Shown piece after piece: positions 37,422-47,639 of a stretch of DNA of 64,000 bases. Both the position numbers and the translations under genes were made by a program. Origin of the DNA: Bartonella sp. M0283. Lineage in GTDB: Bacteria; Pseudomonadota; Alphaproteobacteria; Rhizobiales; Rhizobiaceae. The stretch is from contig NZ_JACFSK010000001.1 in assembly GCF_016100455.1 (NCBI RefSeq), positions 992,001 to 1,056,000 on the forward strand, written 5' to 3'. The notes under the pieces are model-generated. The model worked only from the letters and a program-made list of their open reading frames with translations. It was not told the origin of the DNA and searched no databases. Position 1 is the first letter of the stretch. Every line of letters begins with the position of its first letter.

Positions 37422-38798
37422 TCATGCCGAAGCCTTTACTGTCTCGGCATCACGTTGTTTTTTCAACAATTCCGCAACAAGAAATGCCAATTCCAGAGCC
37501 TGATCTGCATTAAGCCTTGGATCACAATGCGTGTGATAACGATCAGAGAGGTGATCTACCGAAATAGCATGTGCACCACCCGTACATTCTGTTACGTCAC
37601 GACCGGTCATTTCGATATGAATGCCACCGGGATAGGTTCCTTCCGCATGATGAACTGCGAAGAAATTCTCCACCTCTTTCAGGATACGCTCGAACGGACG
37701 GGTTTTATAGCCGTTTGCGGTTATTGTGTTCCCATGCATCGGATCGCAAGACCACACGACCTTCTTGCCTTCGCGTTCGACGGCGCGAATAAGCTGCGGC
37801 AAATGGTCTTCGACTTTATCATATCCGAACCGTGCTATCAGAGTAAGTCTGCCCGGCTCGTTTTCCGGATTGAGTATATCAATGAGCCTTATCAGATCAT
37901 CCGGATCAAGTGATGGTCCGCATTTGAGACCAATCGGGTTTTTAATGCCACGGCAATATTCGACATGGGCATGATCGGACTGACGGGTGCGGTCACCAAT
38001 CCAAAGCATATGACCCGATGTTGCATACCAATCACCTGAAGTTGAATCCACACGGGTCAATGCTTCTTCATAACCAAGAAGGAGACCTTCATGGCTGGTA
38101 TAAAATGACGTTTCCCGAAGTGATGAGTTGGTTTTCGGCGTAATTCCGATTGCCCGCATAAAATCCATCGTTTCCGAAATCCGTTGTGCCAGCTTGCTAT
38201 AACGTTCACCTTGCGGGCTGTTTGCTATAAAACCCAGCATCCATTTATGGACATTATCAAGATTGGCATAGCCTCCTTGAGCAAAAGCACGCAGCAAATT
38301 CAATGTTGCAGCAGACTGCCGGTAAACCTCCGACATACGTTGGGGATCGGGAGTACGGGATTCTTTATTGAACTCTATGCCATTAATGATATCGCCACGA
38401 TATGACGGTAACGTTACGCCATCTTTGGTTTCGGTATCAGAAGATCTAGGCTTTGCAAATTGACCGGCAATGCGGCCAACCTTGACAACCGGCTTTGACG
38501 CCCCGAAAGTAAGCGCAATAGCCATTTGCAAAAACACCCGGAAAAAATCACGGATGTTATCTGCTTCATGTTCTGCAAAACTTTCCGCGCAATCGCCACC
38601 TTGTAAAAGAAATGCCTTACCTTCGGCAACCTGGGCCAGCTCGTGTTTTAAATTACGTGCCTCGCCAGCAAAAACTAAAGGAGGATAACGACGCAATTCG
38701 CTTTCAACATGAGCCAATGCTACAGGGTCAGGATAGGTCGGTACCTGCTTGATCGGTTTTGATCTCCAAGATGCAGGCGTCCAATTTTTAGTCATCAT
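37422..38798 (-). CDS. aroG: 3-deoxy-7-phosphoheptulonate synthase, class II
   Basis: First enzyme of the shikimate pathway, condensing PEP and erythrose-4-phosphate. 458 residues of the plant/actinobacterial class II type: [47 protein letters not shown], and the metal and substrate blocks [19 protein letters not shown] and [21 protein letters not shown] 38798 is followed by a second ATG; either may be used. No leader-peptide attenuator was recognised in the 197 bases upstream. Confidence 0.95.
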   Translation of the reverse strand: MMTKNWTPASWRSKPIKQVPTYPDPVALAHVESELRRYPPLVFAGEARNLKHELAQVAEGKAFLLQGGDCAESFAEHEADNIRDFFRVFLQMAIALTFGASKPVVKVGRIAGQFAKPRSSDTETKDGVTLPSYRGDIINGIEFNKESRTPDPQRMSEVYRQSAATLNLLRAFAQGGYANLDNVHKWMLGFIANSPQGERYSKLAQRISETMDFMRAIGITPKTNSSLRETSFYTSHEGLLLGYEEALTRVDSTSGDWYATSGHMLWIGDRTRQSDHAHVEYCRGIKNPIGLKCGPSLDPDDLIRLIDILNPENEPGRLTLIARFGYDKVEDHLPQLIRAVEREGKKVVWSCDPMHGNTITANGYKTRPFERILKEVENFFAVHHAEGTYPGGIHIEMTGRDVTECTGGAHAISVDHLSDRYHTHCDPRLNADQALELAFLVAELLKKQRDAETVKASA

Positions 38799-38995
38799 TA
38801 TCTCGCTTCACAGTATAAATCATAAGATAAGCGCACTTCCACCGGAAGATTATGGAATGTTCGCGATGAGGCACTTAACAATTTTCCGATATAAGCAGAA
38901 TTGTTGTTTAAAGCCAAGACACAGGCTCTTCTAATCAAAAAAATTGATTATTTTTATCGAAATTCAACAATTTTTCTCGTCTATCAGTTCAGTTT

Positions 38996-40384
38996 TCAAT
39001 TAAGCTTTTTCCCGTTTTCATAAACGTATGTCGGCTTATACATTGTGACCAATTCCTCTGAAGCAGTCGGATGAAGTGCCATAGTTCTGTCAAACACATC
39101 TTTTGTTAGATTGCCTTTGAGAGAAACACCAAGCAGTTGTGCCATCTCGGCGGCATCGTGTCCCAATATATGGGCACCGACAACGACCCGCGACGAGCCG
39201 TCGACAACAAGTTTGGTGAGCATTTTTTCACTGTTTCCTGAAAGTGTATTACGCATAGGACGGAAAAGCGCGCGATAGACCTCGACACGTTTGAACTTTT
39301 GTACAGCTTCTTCTTCTGTCATTCCGACTGTACCGATTTCAGGCTGGGAAAATACAGCCGTCGCAATCAATTCATGATCCGGAGCGACCGGATTATTTTT
39401 GAAAGCAGTTTCAATAAAACACATAGCCTCATGAATCGCGACCGGTGTCAATTGTATGCGGTCAGTCACGTCACCGACAGCCCATATATTATCAGCAGTC
39501 GTTTTCATGTATTCGTCAACGATAACTGCATTATGAGAATTGCATTTTACCCCGGCTTTATCGAGGTTCAAGCCTTCCGTATTGGGCGAGCGCCCGAGTG
39601 CCAGCATTACTTTTCCCACTGTCAGGGTTTCGCCATTCGAAAGCTCGACTTTAAAGTTTTCCGCTTCTTTCTCGACTTTGTTGATCGTTGCATGATAAAC
39701 AATGCGGATGCCTTTTTCCTGCATCGCATCGTTTAACAATTGCCGCAAATCGGAATCGAATTTGCGCAAAACAAGATCACCTCTGTAAACGAGCGTTGTT
39801 TTCACGCCCAATCCGTGGAAGATATTTGCAAATTCTACCGCGATATAACCGCCTCCGGCAATCACAATTGATTCCGGTAATTGTTCGAGGTTAAAAGCTT
39901 CATTAGAACTGATACACAATTCATGACCGATAATTTCGGGATGACGGGAAACATGTCCGCCTGTAGCAATGAGGATTTTTTCAGCACTAATTTCTTCGTC
40001 CGTTTTCTCTATCTTCAAGGTGTGTGCATCAACAAAAACAACGCGGCTCTCGAATATCTTGACATGATTATTATCAAGCCCTTTACGATAAAGCCCTTCG
40101 AGCCGCGAAATTTCCTTGTTTTTGGCCGCAACAAGTTTTGCCCAATCAAAATGGGAACCGCCGACAGTCCATCCAAAACCATGACTATCTTTGAATTCTT
40201 GAGAATATTGGGAGGCATAGACAAAAAGTTTCTTCGGAACACATCCACGAATAACGCAAGTGCCACCCATCCGATATTCTTCTGCTATAGCAACTTTTTT
40301 GCCGAGTGCACCGGCCAAACGCGCTGCACGCACGCCACCCGAGCCACCACCTATTACAAATAAATCAAAATCATAAGATGACAC
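38996..40384 (-). CDS. gor: Glutathione reductase
   Basis: NADPH-dependent flavoenzyme that keeps glutathione reduced. 462 residues. FAD-binding GGGSGGVRAARLAG at the start, redox-active disulfide GGTCVIRGCVPKKL, NADPH-binding IAGGGYIAVEFANIFHGLG, a second FAD motif WAVGDVTDRIQLTPVA, and the C-terminal catalytic His-Glu region (ALHPTASEELVTM). It is downstream of the DUF2059 gene, but a terminator between them suggests its own promoter. Confidence 0.96.
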   Translation of the reverse strand: MSSYDFDLFVIGGGSGGVRAARLAGALGKKVAIAEEYRMGGTCVIRGCVPKKLFVYASQYSQEFKDSHGFGWTVGGSHFDWAKLVAAKNKEISRLEGLYRKGLDNNHVKIFESRVVFVDAHTLKIEKTDEEISAEKILIATGGHVSRHPEIIGHELCISSNEAFNLEQLPESIVIAGGGYIAVEFANIFHGLGVKTTLVYRGDLVLRKFDSDLRQLLNDAMQEKGIRIVYHATINKVEKEAENFKVELSNGETLTVGKVMLALGRSPNTEGLNLDKAGVKCNSHNAVIVDEYMKTTADNIWAVGDVTDRIQLTPVAIHEAMCFIETAFKNNPVAPDHELIATAVFSQPEIGTVGMTEEEAVQKFKRVEVYRALFRPMRNTLSGNSEKMLTKLVVDGSSRVVVGAHILGHDAAEMAQLLGVSLKGNLTKDVFDRTMALHPTASEELVTMYKPTYVYENGKKLN

Positions 40385-40513
40385 AGGCTATTCCTTTCAA
40401 TTCGGTTATGCAGTCTTTTATATGGTGTAATCGCACCAAAATTGTAAGCCAACGTAATGCAATTCACTTTACTCCAGTTCTGCAATACCGAAATTTTGGA
40501 ATTTTTGCCAAAA

Positions 40514-40540
40514 AAAATAGCGGCAAATATGCCGCTATTT
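40514..40540 (-). terminator. Intrinsic terminator after the DUF2059 gene
   Basis: Read leftward: AAATAGCGGCA / TGCCGCTATTT, an 11-bp perfect stem with a 4-base loop, followed by eight T. It lies 22 bases past the DUF2059 stop and upstream of gor. Confidence 0.92.
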
Positions 40541-40561
40541 CCAAGAATCACCGAAAAGTTA

Positions 40562-41143
40562 TTATTGAGCTGGTACCGGAGCTTTTGGTTTAGCTGTCGA
40601 AGGCGCTGTCGGTGCAGCAGGCGCGGCACGTTTTTGTGTTCCAACCTTTTGAGCCATTGCTTTACCAACATTTGCCGCTAAATCTTGAGCAACGCCTTGA
40701 CGCCATACGTCGTAGGCCGAAAGAATATCCTTGACTGCAACCGGTCCTTCTGTGAGCAATTTCTTGCCTGTATCAGACGTGTAGAAAGCGGTAATTTGGT
40801 CAAGTTCTGCTTGTGAGAAATGCTTGGCATAAGCACGCGCTGCTTCCTTTTCAAGATCGGCACGACGTTTGACCAACGCCATGGCCTGCTCGTCGACCGT
40901 ATCGGAAATGATATTCGAAAGATTAGGGTCTTTGCGCATGAGCTCGTCTTTCAAATCACGAGCGGTGCTTGGCAGAAATTCATCAAATTGGTCTGTTGCA
41001 TGGATTGCTGCGATTGCTTTTTGTGCTGATTGCAAGTGGGCTTCGCTAATATCGTCAGCATGGGCAAAATTGATTCCGATACTAACAATGGCAACCGTTC
41101 CCAGCGTTGCAGCAAGGCGGCGAATGGAAAATGCCGTATTCAT
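40562..41143 (-). CDS. DUF2059-family secreted protein
   Basis: 193 residues with a signal peptide (hydrophobic LAATLGTVAIVSIGINFAHA, cleavage before DDISE). The DUF2059 core is visible (AYAKHFSQAELDQITAFYTS, then TGKKLLTEGPVAVKDI), followed by an Ala/Pro/Lys-rich tail ending KAPVPAQ. Probably periplasmic; molecular function is unknown. The neighbours rpiA and gor keep this order in related genomes. Confidence 0.9.
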   Translation of the reverse strand: MNTAFSIRRLAATLGTVAIVSIGINFAHADDISEAHLQSAQKAIAAIHATDQFDEFLPSTARDLKDELMRKDPNLSNIISDTVDEQAMALVKRRADLEKEAARAYAKHFSQAELDQITAFYTSDTGKKLLTEGPVAVKDILSAYDVWRQGVAQDLAANVGKAMAQKVGTQKRAAPAAPTAPSTAKPKAPVPAQ

Positions 41144-41226
41144 TCAGTGGTTACTCCATAATTGTGGTCAATAATTCTTAGCCATTTTTTTCGTCAAGAA
41201 ATATCCCGATGACAAAGACATTTACT

Positions 41227-41931
41227 CTAAAAATCCGACTCTTCCAAAACTTTTATTTCACCATTAGCCATTGCGACCACTGATTTGTTAGCCAAATTCA
41301 AAAATAATCCGTGCTCGACAACGCCGGGAATAGAGAAAAGCGCATTCGACAAACTCTCTGGATCAGAAATACGGCTAAATGATGCATCAAGAATAAAATG
41401 TCCACCATCAGTAACAAAAGTTTTGTTATTTTTGACGCGTAAAGAAATATTACCTGAAAGGCCAAGGCTTTTTGCAACGTCGACAATGGCCAGTTTTGTT
41501 GCTTCCAAACCGAATGGATTGACTTCAATCGGTAACGGAAATGCCCCGAGTGTTTTTACAAGTTTGGACTGATCAGCAATGACCAACATTCGGGCGGATG
41601 CGAAAGCCACAATTTTTTCCCGCAACAGAGCCCCTCCTCCACCTTTGACAAGCGCCATCTTCGGTCCGATTTCATCAGCACCGTCAATATCAAGGTCGAG
41701 ACTGGGCATTTCATCAAGGCTAGCAACAGGAATTCCCAACTCACGACACAATTGTTCGGAGCGTTCCGATGTCGCAACACCTGTTACTTTCAGTCCTTCT
41801 TTTACTCTAAGAGCCAGTAAACGAATAAATTCATTAGCCGTTGAACCGGTACCAATTCCCAATTTCATTCCGTCTTCGACAAATTCAACGGCCTTTGCGG
41901 CTGCGGCTTTCTTTAATTGCAGAGAATCCAT
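41227..41931 (-). CDS. rpiA: Ribose-5-phosphate isomerase A
   Basis: Interconverts ribose-5-phosphate and ribulose-5-phosphate in the pentose phosphate pathway. 234 residues. The phosphate loop [21 protein letters not shown] with catalytic Asp, the lysine-glycine block [13 protein letters not shown] and DQSKLV are all as in RpiA. First gene of the rpiA-DUF2059 unit, with 83 bases before the next gene. Confidence 0.96.
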   Translation of the reverse strand: MDSLQLKKAAAAKAVEFVEDGMKLGIGTGSTANEFIRLLALRVKEGLKVTGVATSERSEQLCRELGIPVASLDEMPSLDLDIDGADEIGPKMALVKGGGGALLREKIVAFASARMLVIADQSKLVKTLGAFPLPIEVNPFGLEATKLAIVDVAKSLGLSGNISLRVKNNKTFVTDGGHFILDASFSRISDPESLSNALFSIPGVVEHGLFLNLANKSVVAMANGEIKVLEESDF

Positions 41932-42081
41932 GACGATCAGTTTTTCCTAAAAAATGCTATTTACCTCTTACGTATCGGTCCAAAAATTGCAATCACTACG
42001 CGTAATGAAACAGCTCTTTTGGACAAAATTCGCCGATTTATACCCCGTTTTTATAGTTGATAAAAAAAATCCAGTTTACCC

Positions 42082-42110
42082 TTGATTTCAGCTCTAAAGT
42101 TTCATATGTT
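42082..42110 (+). promoter_or_regulatory. Probable bfd-bfr promoter with an Irr-like half-site
   Basis: TTGATT (42082-42087) and TATGTT (42105-42110) are 17 bases apart. The spacer contains GCTCTAAA, resembling one half of an iron control element; the other half is poor. Iron-storage genes in rhizobia and Brucella are often Irr targets, which makes the match plausible but not convincing. Confidence 0.35.
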
Positions 42111-42160
42111 TGTCATGTTTATTTGAGTCGCATGGGTTAATTTGGACTTGGTTATCGATA

Positions 42161-42475
42161 ATGATTGTTTGTTCGTGTAACGTAATAACTCAATCAGAGA
42201 TCGAAGATGTGATCAATTCTCTGTTGGAAGAGGATTGTTGGCAATTGATTGTTCCCGGAAAAATTTATAAAGTACTGGCGAAGCGCGGCAAGTGTTGCTG
42301 TTGCTTTCCGAATATACTTGAAACTATTATTCGAGTTTCGGAAAATTTTCATCGCCTACATAATCGGGACGAGGCTGAAATTATCTCCTATCTTGATCGT
42401 GTGCGCGCATTACGATTGAAATATAGGAGAATAGGCCAACATGAAAGGTCACGAAAAGGTCATAGAGCAGCTTAA
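42161..42475 (+). CDS. bfd: Bacterioferritin-associated ferredoxin-like protein
   Basis: 104 residues from ATG 42161 ([10 protein letters not shown]); an earlier in-frame Met at 42110 adds unrelated sequence. Bfd proteins carry a [2Fe-2S] cluster on a C-x-C pair and a later C-x-x-C pair. Here Cys4 and Cys6 give the first, and GKCCCCFPN (Cys45-48) has four adjacent cysteines where two are normal. Its role would be electron delivery to bacterioferritin to release iron. The 3' end overlaps bfr by 35 bases in another frame, so the Lys/Arg-rich tail is constrained by the bfr start. Confidence 0.88.
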   Translation: MIVCSCNVITQSEIEDVINSLLEEDCWQLIVPGKIYKVLAKRGKCCCCFPNILETIIRVSENFHRLHNRDEAEIISYLDRVRALRLKYRRIGQHERSRKGHRAA

Positions 42476-42935
42476 TCATGCGCTCTTTTTGGAACTCGGT
42501 GCAGTCAATCAATACTGGATCCACTACCGTTTAACCGAAGATTGGGGTTACACAAAACTTGCCAATAAGGAACGTGAAGAGTCTATTGAAGAAATGGGCC
42601 ACGTTGACAAGCTGGTAAAGCGCATTGTTTTCCTTGAAGGTCACCCTAATCTTCAAACTCTTGCGCCATTGCGCATCGGACAGAACATAAAAGAAGTTCT
42701 CGAATGCGACTTGGCTGGTGAATATGAAGCAAGAGAAGCTTATCGCGTTGCACGTGAACTATGTGCCGAACTTTCCGATCATATTTCGAAAAAAGTGTTT
42801 GACGAATTGTTGGAAGATGAAGAAGGACATATAGACTTTCTTGAGACACAGCTTACTCTTCTCAACAAGATTGGTGAAGAGAAATATGGTCAGCTCAATG
42901 CCGGTTCGGCCGAGCACGCTGAAGCAAAAGAGTAA
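42441..42935 (+). CDS. bfr: Bacterioferritin
   Basis: Iron-storage 24-mer subunit of 164 residues. Ferroxidase ligands are visible in [14 protein letters not shown] (Glu18), [14 protein letters not shown] (Glu, Met and His) and [12 protein letters not shown]. The methionine in EEMGHVDK is at the heme-ligand position of bacterioferritins. It starts inside bfd, so translation is likely coupled. Together they form an iron storage and release pair. Confidence 0.96.
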   Translation: MKGHEKVIEQLNHALFLELGAVNQYWIHYRLTEDWGYTKLANKEREESIEEMGHVDKLVKRIVFLEGHPNLQTLAPLRIGQNIKEVLECDLAGEYEAREAYRVARELCAELSDHISKKVFDELLEDEEGHIDFLETQLTLLNKIGEEKYGQLNAGSAEHAEAKE

Positions 42936-42949
42936 TTTTTTTGTTTATT

Positions 42950-42986
42950 GGCTGGGGCTCAAGAAAAACTTTGCTCCAGCCAGTTT
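42950..42986 (+). terminator. Terminator-like hairpin after bfr
   Basis: GGCTGGGGC / GCTCCAGCC (one G-T pair) with a 14-base loop, followed by a loosely T-rich tail. Confidence 0.6.
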
Positions 42987-43451
42987 CCTTGATTTGTTCT
43001 GTTTTAATTATATATTTTTAAAAAATATAATCACTCTCGCTAAAAAGAGTTTTGATTTAAGTAAGCCGTTTGACCGGTCAATTTATTAAGTGATCAGCTT
43101 GTTAAGCTAATTTTCTAGATAGAAAATTGAAAACCTGAACTTGATGCTGTCATGACAGTAGCAGCCCGCCAGTCATGTCACGTCATTCATGTTGTTAAAA
43201 CCGGTGACTATGAGGAAATTTGTCCTACGGAAATGTCGCTCAATATTGTAGATTTTCAGCTTGCTATCAAATATCCCGACGCCGGATAGTTGATCGACGC
43301 ATTTGACGTTTCATGAAGACCAATGAATATTCATCAATAAGATCGGGGCTTGATGTTTTACCTGTTTTTCAGCTATCCGAAACTAATGTCCAATGTCTTC
43401 CGATTGATCAATCCAGAATAACAGGCCACCTACTTTTCTTAATTTTATCAT
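42987..43451. other. Intergenic region between bfr and comEC
   Basis: About 465 bases between convergent genes. The only protein-like frame is the 45-codon one at 43152-43289. TAACAGGCC and other short repeats are not convincing. No RNA gene seen. Confidence 0.4.
43152..43289 (+). pseudogene. Short protein-like frame, possible gene remnant
   Basis: ATG 43152 opens MTVAARQSCHVIHVVKTGDY, then EEICPTEMSLNIVDFQLAIK and stops after YPDAG. There is no ribosome site. Residue composition looks coding, which suggests a fragment of a former gene between bfr and comEC. Function not recognised; it could be chance. Confidence 0.25.
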
Positions 43452-45719
43452 TCAAAATTCGGAACCTGACAAACGCAAATATTTCCTATGTTCATTCCAG
43501 GGGCGTGTTGGTCCACTTTCGATTGACGATATAATTTTGCCATTGTCTGTTACGACTATGCTTCCTTTGAGTTTCAGGGAAGTTTCGGTAATAACCTTTT
43601 GGTCCGGCCTGCAATTTATCAGATGAATATTACTGGAAAGTACGAGGATATCGTCATCAGGACAGGTCAAGTTGTTGCTATTTTGTTTTTCAATCACCGC
43701 TATTTTAAGCCCGCCTTCTTTTTGCGCGCGACAAGTACCCTGATCACAACTGAATTGGGGATTCTTCTGTTGGTCGTCAGATGACGGGCCGACAATTCCC
43801 TTCAAAGCGTATGAACGCAACCAAACTTCCGTTGTAAATCTGGTCGGTTTTATATCGGTGATATAAAGGGTTTTATGATCTATCAATCCGACTGCTCCTT
43901 TATCTTCAGATATAAGCAATAAAGGTCGTGTTTGATGAATGACAAAAGTTATACCGACAAAGAAGAATATTATAGAAAACAAACATAGTCTTGTTTTGAA
44001 AAACAGCAGGACTACGAGGCCGATGGATAAAAAAACCAATGCTATAGGGGGTATCAGCCCCGGATTGACGTCGGGAGAAATCGAAGCCACGCTATAAGCT
44101 ATCTTTTCGACAATTTTCACCCCTACTCCCATAATTTGCAAGGGCCACCACTCCACACCAAAAGGCATAAGCAGCGCGGCAGCGAGAGCGAAAGGCATGA
44201 CAGCAATCGACATAACAGGAAAGGCTAAAGCGTTGCTAAGAACGCCTAAAGGTGCCGTGTTGGAAAAATGATAAGCGGAAAAAATCCCGCTTGCGAGTCC
44301 CGCAACAAGTGATGCGACGGCTGTAGAGAGGACCGGAAACAGAATAATTCGCATCACGCCAGCGCCGAAAAACATTGGTGTTGTCTGAAAACCGGATTTA
44401 TGTTTCCGGCTCCACCATCCGAATGTTGCAACCAGCGCGCCGGTTGCCGAAAACGACATTTGAAAGCTCGGCCCCAACACTTCATGCGGAAACACAACCA
44501 GAGTTATAATCGCTGCGATAGCAAGGTTACGCATTGTAATTGCGGAACGATCAAAAATTATTGCCACAAGCATAACCGCAACCATCACGAAACTGCGTTG
44601 GGCGGCAACGTCCGAGCCGGACAATAACAGATAAAAAGCGGATGCAAACAACGCAGCCGCAGCAGCAATTTTCTTTGATTGATAGCGCGAAGCAAAAGAA
44701 GGAAATAGTGCAAGCAATGTCCGGATAACAATTAAAACCATTCCGGCGACCATCGCCATATGTAAACCCGAAATAGACAATATATGGGAAAGTCCGGCTA
44801 TGCGTAATGCTTCATTTGTTGCCGGTAAAATACCGCCCCTCTGGCCTGTAATAAGTGCCGCTGCTATGCTACCTGTTTCGCCGCCTATCGCATTGATTAT
44901 TCTGTTCGTCATTGCCAATCTGAGACGCGCGACTGCTAGAGAGAACCTTTCCAGTGATGAGATGGGTGGCACAACAAAAATCTTCGTCGGTTTACCGACA
45001 AAATATCCTTGTGCGCCGATTGATTGAAAATAGTTTGCGAAGCTGAAATCATAACTGTCAGGACGTATCGGTCCGGAGCTCGCCCGTAATTTTGCACGTC
45101 CTTCGATGCCATCTCCGGGTTCAAATTCTGTGTTATTACCGGAAAATGTTAGTTTTGCACGTTCGGGAGCGTGATTGAGATGTGGTTTTTCGGTGGAAAT
45201 TATATCCACGACCAACCGTGATTTCCCCCGTGTTACCTTTTCAACAGAGATAATCCGTCCTTTAATTGTCGAAGAGATATCACTCCCGAGCATTGGCGTA
45301 GACAGGCGCAAGGTTTCTATTTTCGAACACAAAGCACCAAGAAAAATGCACATTGCCAAACCGGTTATATAAAAGGCCGGACGAAAGTGACGGGAGAGAA
45401 TAAATATCCCGATTGCGATCATAGAAAACGCTGTAAGAGTTCTGCCATCAGGTTCGTAAGAAAGTCCGAAATAGATGACTACCCCGACAGTCATGAACAC
45501 AGGTATTAGTAAAAATAATAATCCTTGTTCGCGTTCGAAAATGAATGCGGAATACCCCCGCAAAAATATATCGGCGAGTTGTTTATAAAGCCGCTTTAAC
45601 CCTGTTTTATGTGGAACGATAAATGGTATATCATCTGGCAGACTCACGACATGCCGTTCAAGCGGACTGTAAAGCTGCGCAACAGACCTCGTTCTGGTCT
45701 TAACGGATTGGCTGTTCAA
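43452..45719 (-). CDS. comEC: ComEC/Rec2-family DNA uptake channel
   Basis: Polytopic inner membrane protein of 755 residues. N-terminal membrane pair and DUF4131 OB-like part (about 60-250), then the competence domain with LSHILSISGLHMAMVAGM and a series of transmembrane helices to about 590. The C-terminal periplasmic part is only about 150 residues and has no HxHxDH motif, so the beta-lactamase-like nuclease domain of Bacillus ComEC is absent or degenerate. By family, it forms the channel for single-stranded DNA entry. Natural competence itself is not shown. Confidence 0.88.
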   Translation of the reverse strand: MNSQSVKTRTRSVAQLYSPLERHVVSLPDDIPFIVPHKTGLKRLYKQLADIFLRGYSAFIFEREQGLLFLLIPVFMTVGVVIYFGLSYEPDGRTLTAFSMIAIGIFILSRHFRPAFYITGLAMCIFLGALCSKIETLRLSTPMLGSDISSTIKGRIISVEKVTRGKSRLVVDIISTEKPHLNHAPERAKLTFSGNNTEFEPGDGIEGRAKLRASSGPIRPDSYDFSFANYFQSIGAQGYFVGKPTKIFVVPPISSLERFSLAVARLRLAMTNRIINAIGGETGSIAAALITGQRGGILPATNEALRIAGLSHILSISGLHMAMVAGMVLIVIRTLLALFPSFASRYQSKKIAAAAALFASAFYLLLSGSDVAAQRSFVMVAVMLVAIIFDRSAITMRNLAIAAIITLVVFPHEVLGPSFQMSFSATGALVATFGWWSRKHKSGFQTTPMFFGAGVMRIILFPVLSTAVASLVAGLASGIFSAYHFSNTAPLGVLSNALAFPVMSIAVMPFALAAALLMPFGVEWWPLQIMGVGVKIVEKIAYSVASISPDVNPGLIPPIALVFLSIGLVVLLFFKTRLCLFSIIFFFVGITFVIHQTRPLLLISEDKGAVGLIDHKTLYITDIKPTRFTTEVWLRSYALKGIVGPSSDDQQKNPQFSCDQGTCRAQKEGGLKIAVIEKQNSNNLTCPDDDILVLSSNIHLINCRPDQKVITETSLKLKGSIVVTDNGKIISSIESGPTRPWNEHRKYLRLSGSEF

Positions 45720-45869
45720 CCTTTGCGCATTTGATTTGCTTTCTAACGCATTTCTCTGCTTTATAATTCTATCCGTCCCCGTTGGTATGGCTGGTGCATG
45801 GTGCTGAGTCTATGCTAATGGTTCGACGCCATACTGACAATGGAATACTCATAGAAATCTGGAGACATT

Positions 45870-47291
45870 ATGTCCACGCCTGTAGTTACACGTTTTGCCC
45901 CTTCACCAACCGGTTTTCTCCATATCGGAGGGGCGCGTACCGCTCTTTTCAACTGGCTTTATGCCAAACACACTGGCGGCAAGATGCTGCTCCGCATTGA
46001 AGATACCGACCGCGAAAGATCAACAAAAGCTGCCGTCGATGCAATTATTGACGGATTGAAATGGTTGGGACTGACATGGGATGGCGATCCCATTTCACAA
46101 TTTTCGCGCGTTGACCGGCATCGCGAAGTAGCAGAAGAACTCGTCAAAAAAGGTCAGGCCTATTATTGTTATGCAACGCCGGAAGAATTGACCGAAATGC
46201 GTGAAAAAGCGCGCGCAGAGGGAAAGCCGCCGCGTTATAACGGCATATGGCGTGACCGCGACCCTTCAGAGGCGCCGAAAGGTGTAAAGCCGGTCATTCG
46301 CATCAAAGCGCCCCAACAGGGCGAGACAATTGTTCATGACCGCGTTCAGGGGGATGTACATTTTCCGAATAAAGATCTCGACGATTTCATTATTCTTCGT
46401 TCGGACGGCACGCCAACATATATGCTTGCGGTCGTTGTAGATGATCATGACATGGGAGTAACCCATGTTATCCGCGGTGATGATCACTTGACCAATGCGG
46501 CCCGCCAGACAATTCTATTCAATGCTATGGGCTGGGATGTTCCGGTTATGGCTCATATCCCGCTCATCCATGGGGCAGATGGTGCAAAACTTTCAAAAAG
46601 GCATGGTGCGCTCGGCGTTGATGCCTATCGTGCCATGGGGTACTTGCCTATTGCCTTGCGCAATTATCTTGTTCGTCTCGGCTGGAGCCACGGAGACGAT
46701 GAAATTATGTCGACCGAAGATATGATCTCGTGGTTTGATATTGACGACATTAACAAAGGTGCAGCGCGCTTCGATTTTAAAAAGCTCGAAGCGATCAATG
46801 GTCAATATATGCGTATGAGTGACGATAAAGATTTGTTTGACGCTGCGCTTTCTATTCTGCCCGAGATTGAAGGTGGTAAAGAACTACAGGCCAAATTGAA
46901 CGAGAAAAATCGTTCAGAATTCCTAAAGGCAATGCCGGAGCTCAAAGAGCGCGCAAAGACACTTGTCGAGCTTATTGATAATGCTGCTTTTATCTTTTCT
47001 GACCGTCCATTGAAACTCGATGAAAAGGCAACCAACCTATTAAGTGACGAAGGCAAGACCATCCTCAAAGGGATTTATCCTGCTCTCGAATCTTGCACCG
47101 ACTGGACCAAAGAAAAGCTTGATCATATTATCCGGAACTATGCTGAAGAGGCTCAATTAAAGCTCGGTAAAGTTGCTCAGCCATTGCGTGCAGCATTAAC
47201 CGGAAGAGCCGTTTCGCCAGGCGTTTTCGATGTTCTTGTCATTTTAGGACGTGACGAGTCGCTTGGACGAATTCGTGATCAGATTGCTTAA
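45870..47291 (+). CDS. gltX1: Glutamyl-tRNA synthetase, first copy
   Basis: 473 residues. HIGH-region [51 protein letters not shown] and [11 protein letters not shown] are intact, followed by the C-terminal anticodon-binding domain. It belongs to the long, canonical bacterial GluRS group. See the paralogue at 33921-35291. It is followed by its own terminator and then gltA, a pairing found in many rhizobia. Confidence 0.96.
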   Translation: MSTPVVTRFAPSPTGFLHIGGARTALFNWLYAKHTGGKMLLRIEDTDRERSTKAAVDAIIDGLKWLGLTWDGDPISQFSRVDRHREVAEELVKKGQAYYCYATPEELTEMREKARAEGKPPRYNGIWRDRDPSEAPKGVKPVIRIKAPQQGETIVHDRVQGDVHFPNKDLDDFIILRSDGTPTYMLAVVVDDHDMGVTHVIRGDDHLTNAARQTILFNAMGWDVPVMAHIPLIHGADGAKLSKRHGALGVDAYRAMGYLPIALRNYLVRLGWSHGDDEIMSTEDMISWFDIDDINKGAARFDFKKLEAINGQYMRMSDDKDLFDAALSILPEIEGGKELQAKLNEKNRSEFLKAMPELKERAKTLVELIDNAAFIFSDRPLKLDEKATNLLSDEGKTILKGIYPALESCTDWTKEKLDHIIRNYAEEAQLKLGKVAQPLRAALTGRAVSPGVFDVLVILGRDESLGRIRDQIA

Positions 47292-47356
47292 GGAAAAATT
47301 GCAAAACAAGCTTTATAATCTGAAAACGACTTTAATATTTATAGATTAATTTTGCA

Positions 47357-47392
47357 CCACAGCCTTTTTTTTAAAGGGCTGTGGCTTTTTTT
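47357..47392 (+). terminator. Intrinsic terminator after gltX1
   Basis: CCACAGCC / GGCTGTGG stem with a T/A-rich loop, followed by CTTTTTTT. Confidence 0.92.
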
Positions 47393-47639
47393 CTTAACAG
47401 TTTGAATAGAAATCAGAAGTTGCAAGAATTCCCCTGCATTTTTACGCAATTTTTTAAAATTGAATCACACAAGATTGACACCGGTAACGAAAAAATACGC
47501 AACTTAGACATTGCAAGCAGGCTCTTTTCGGATAATCTGGAAAACAACACAGGCATTGGACATGAGCCGCAGTCATTACCTGTAATGTGAACGCGGTACC
47601 TCATCGTTTGTGGGGTGGAGGTTCTGAAAGGGAAGACAT

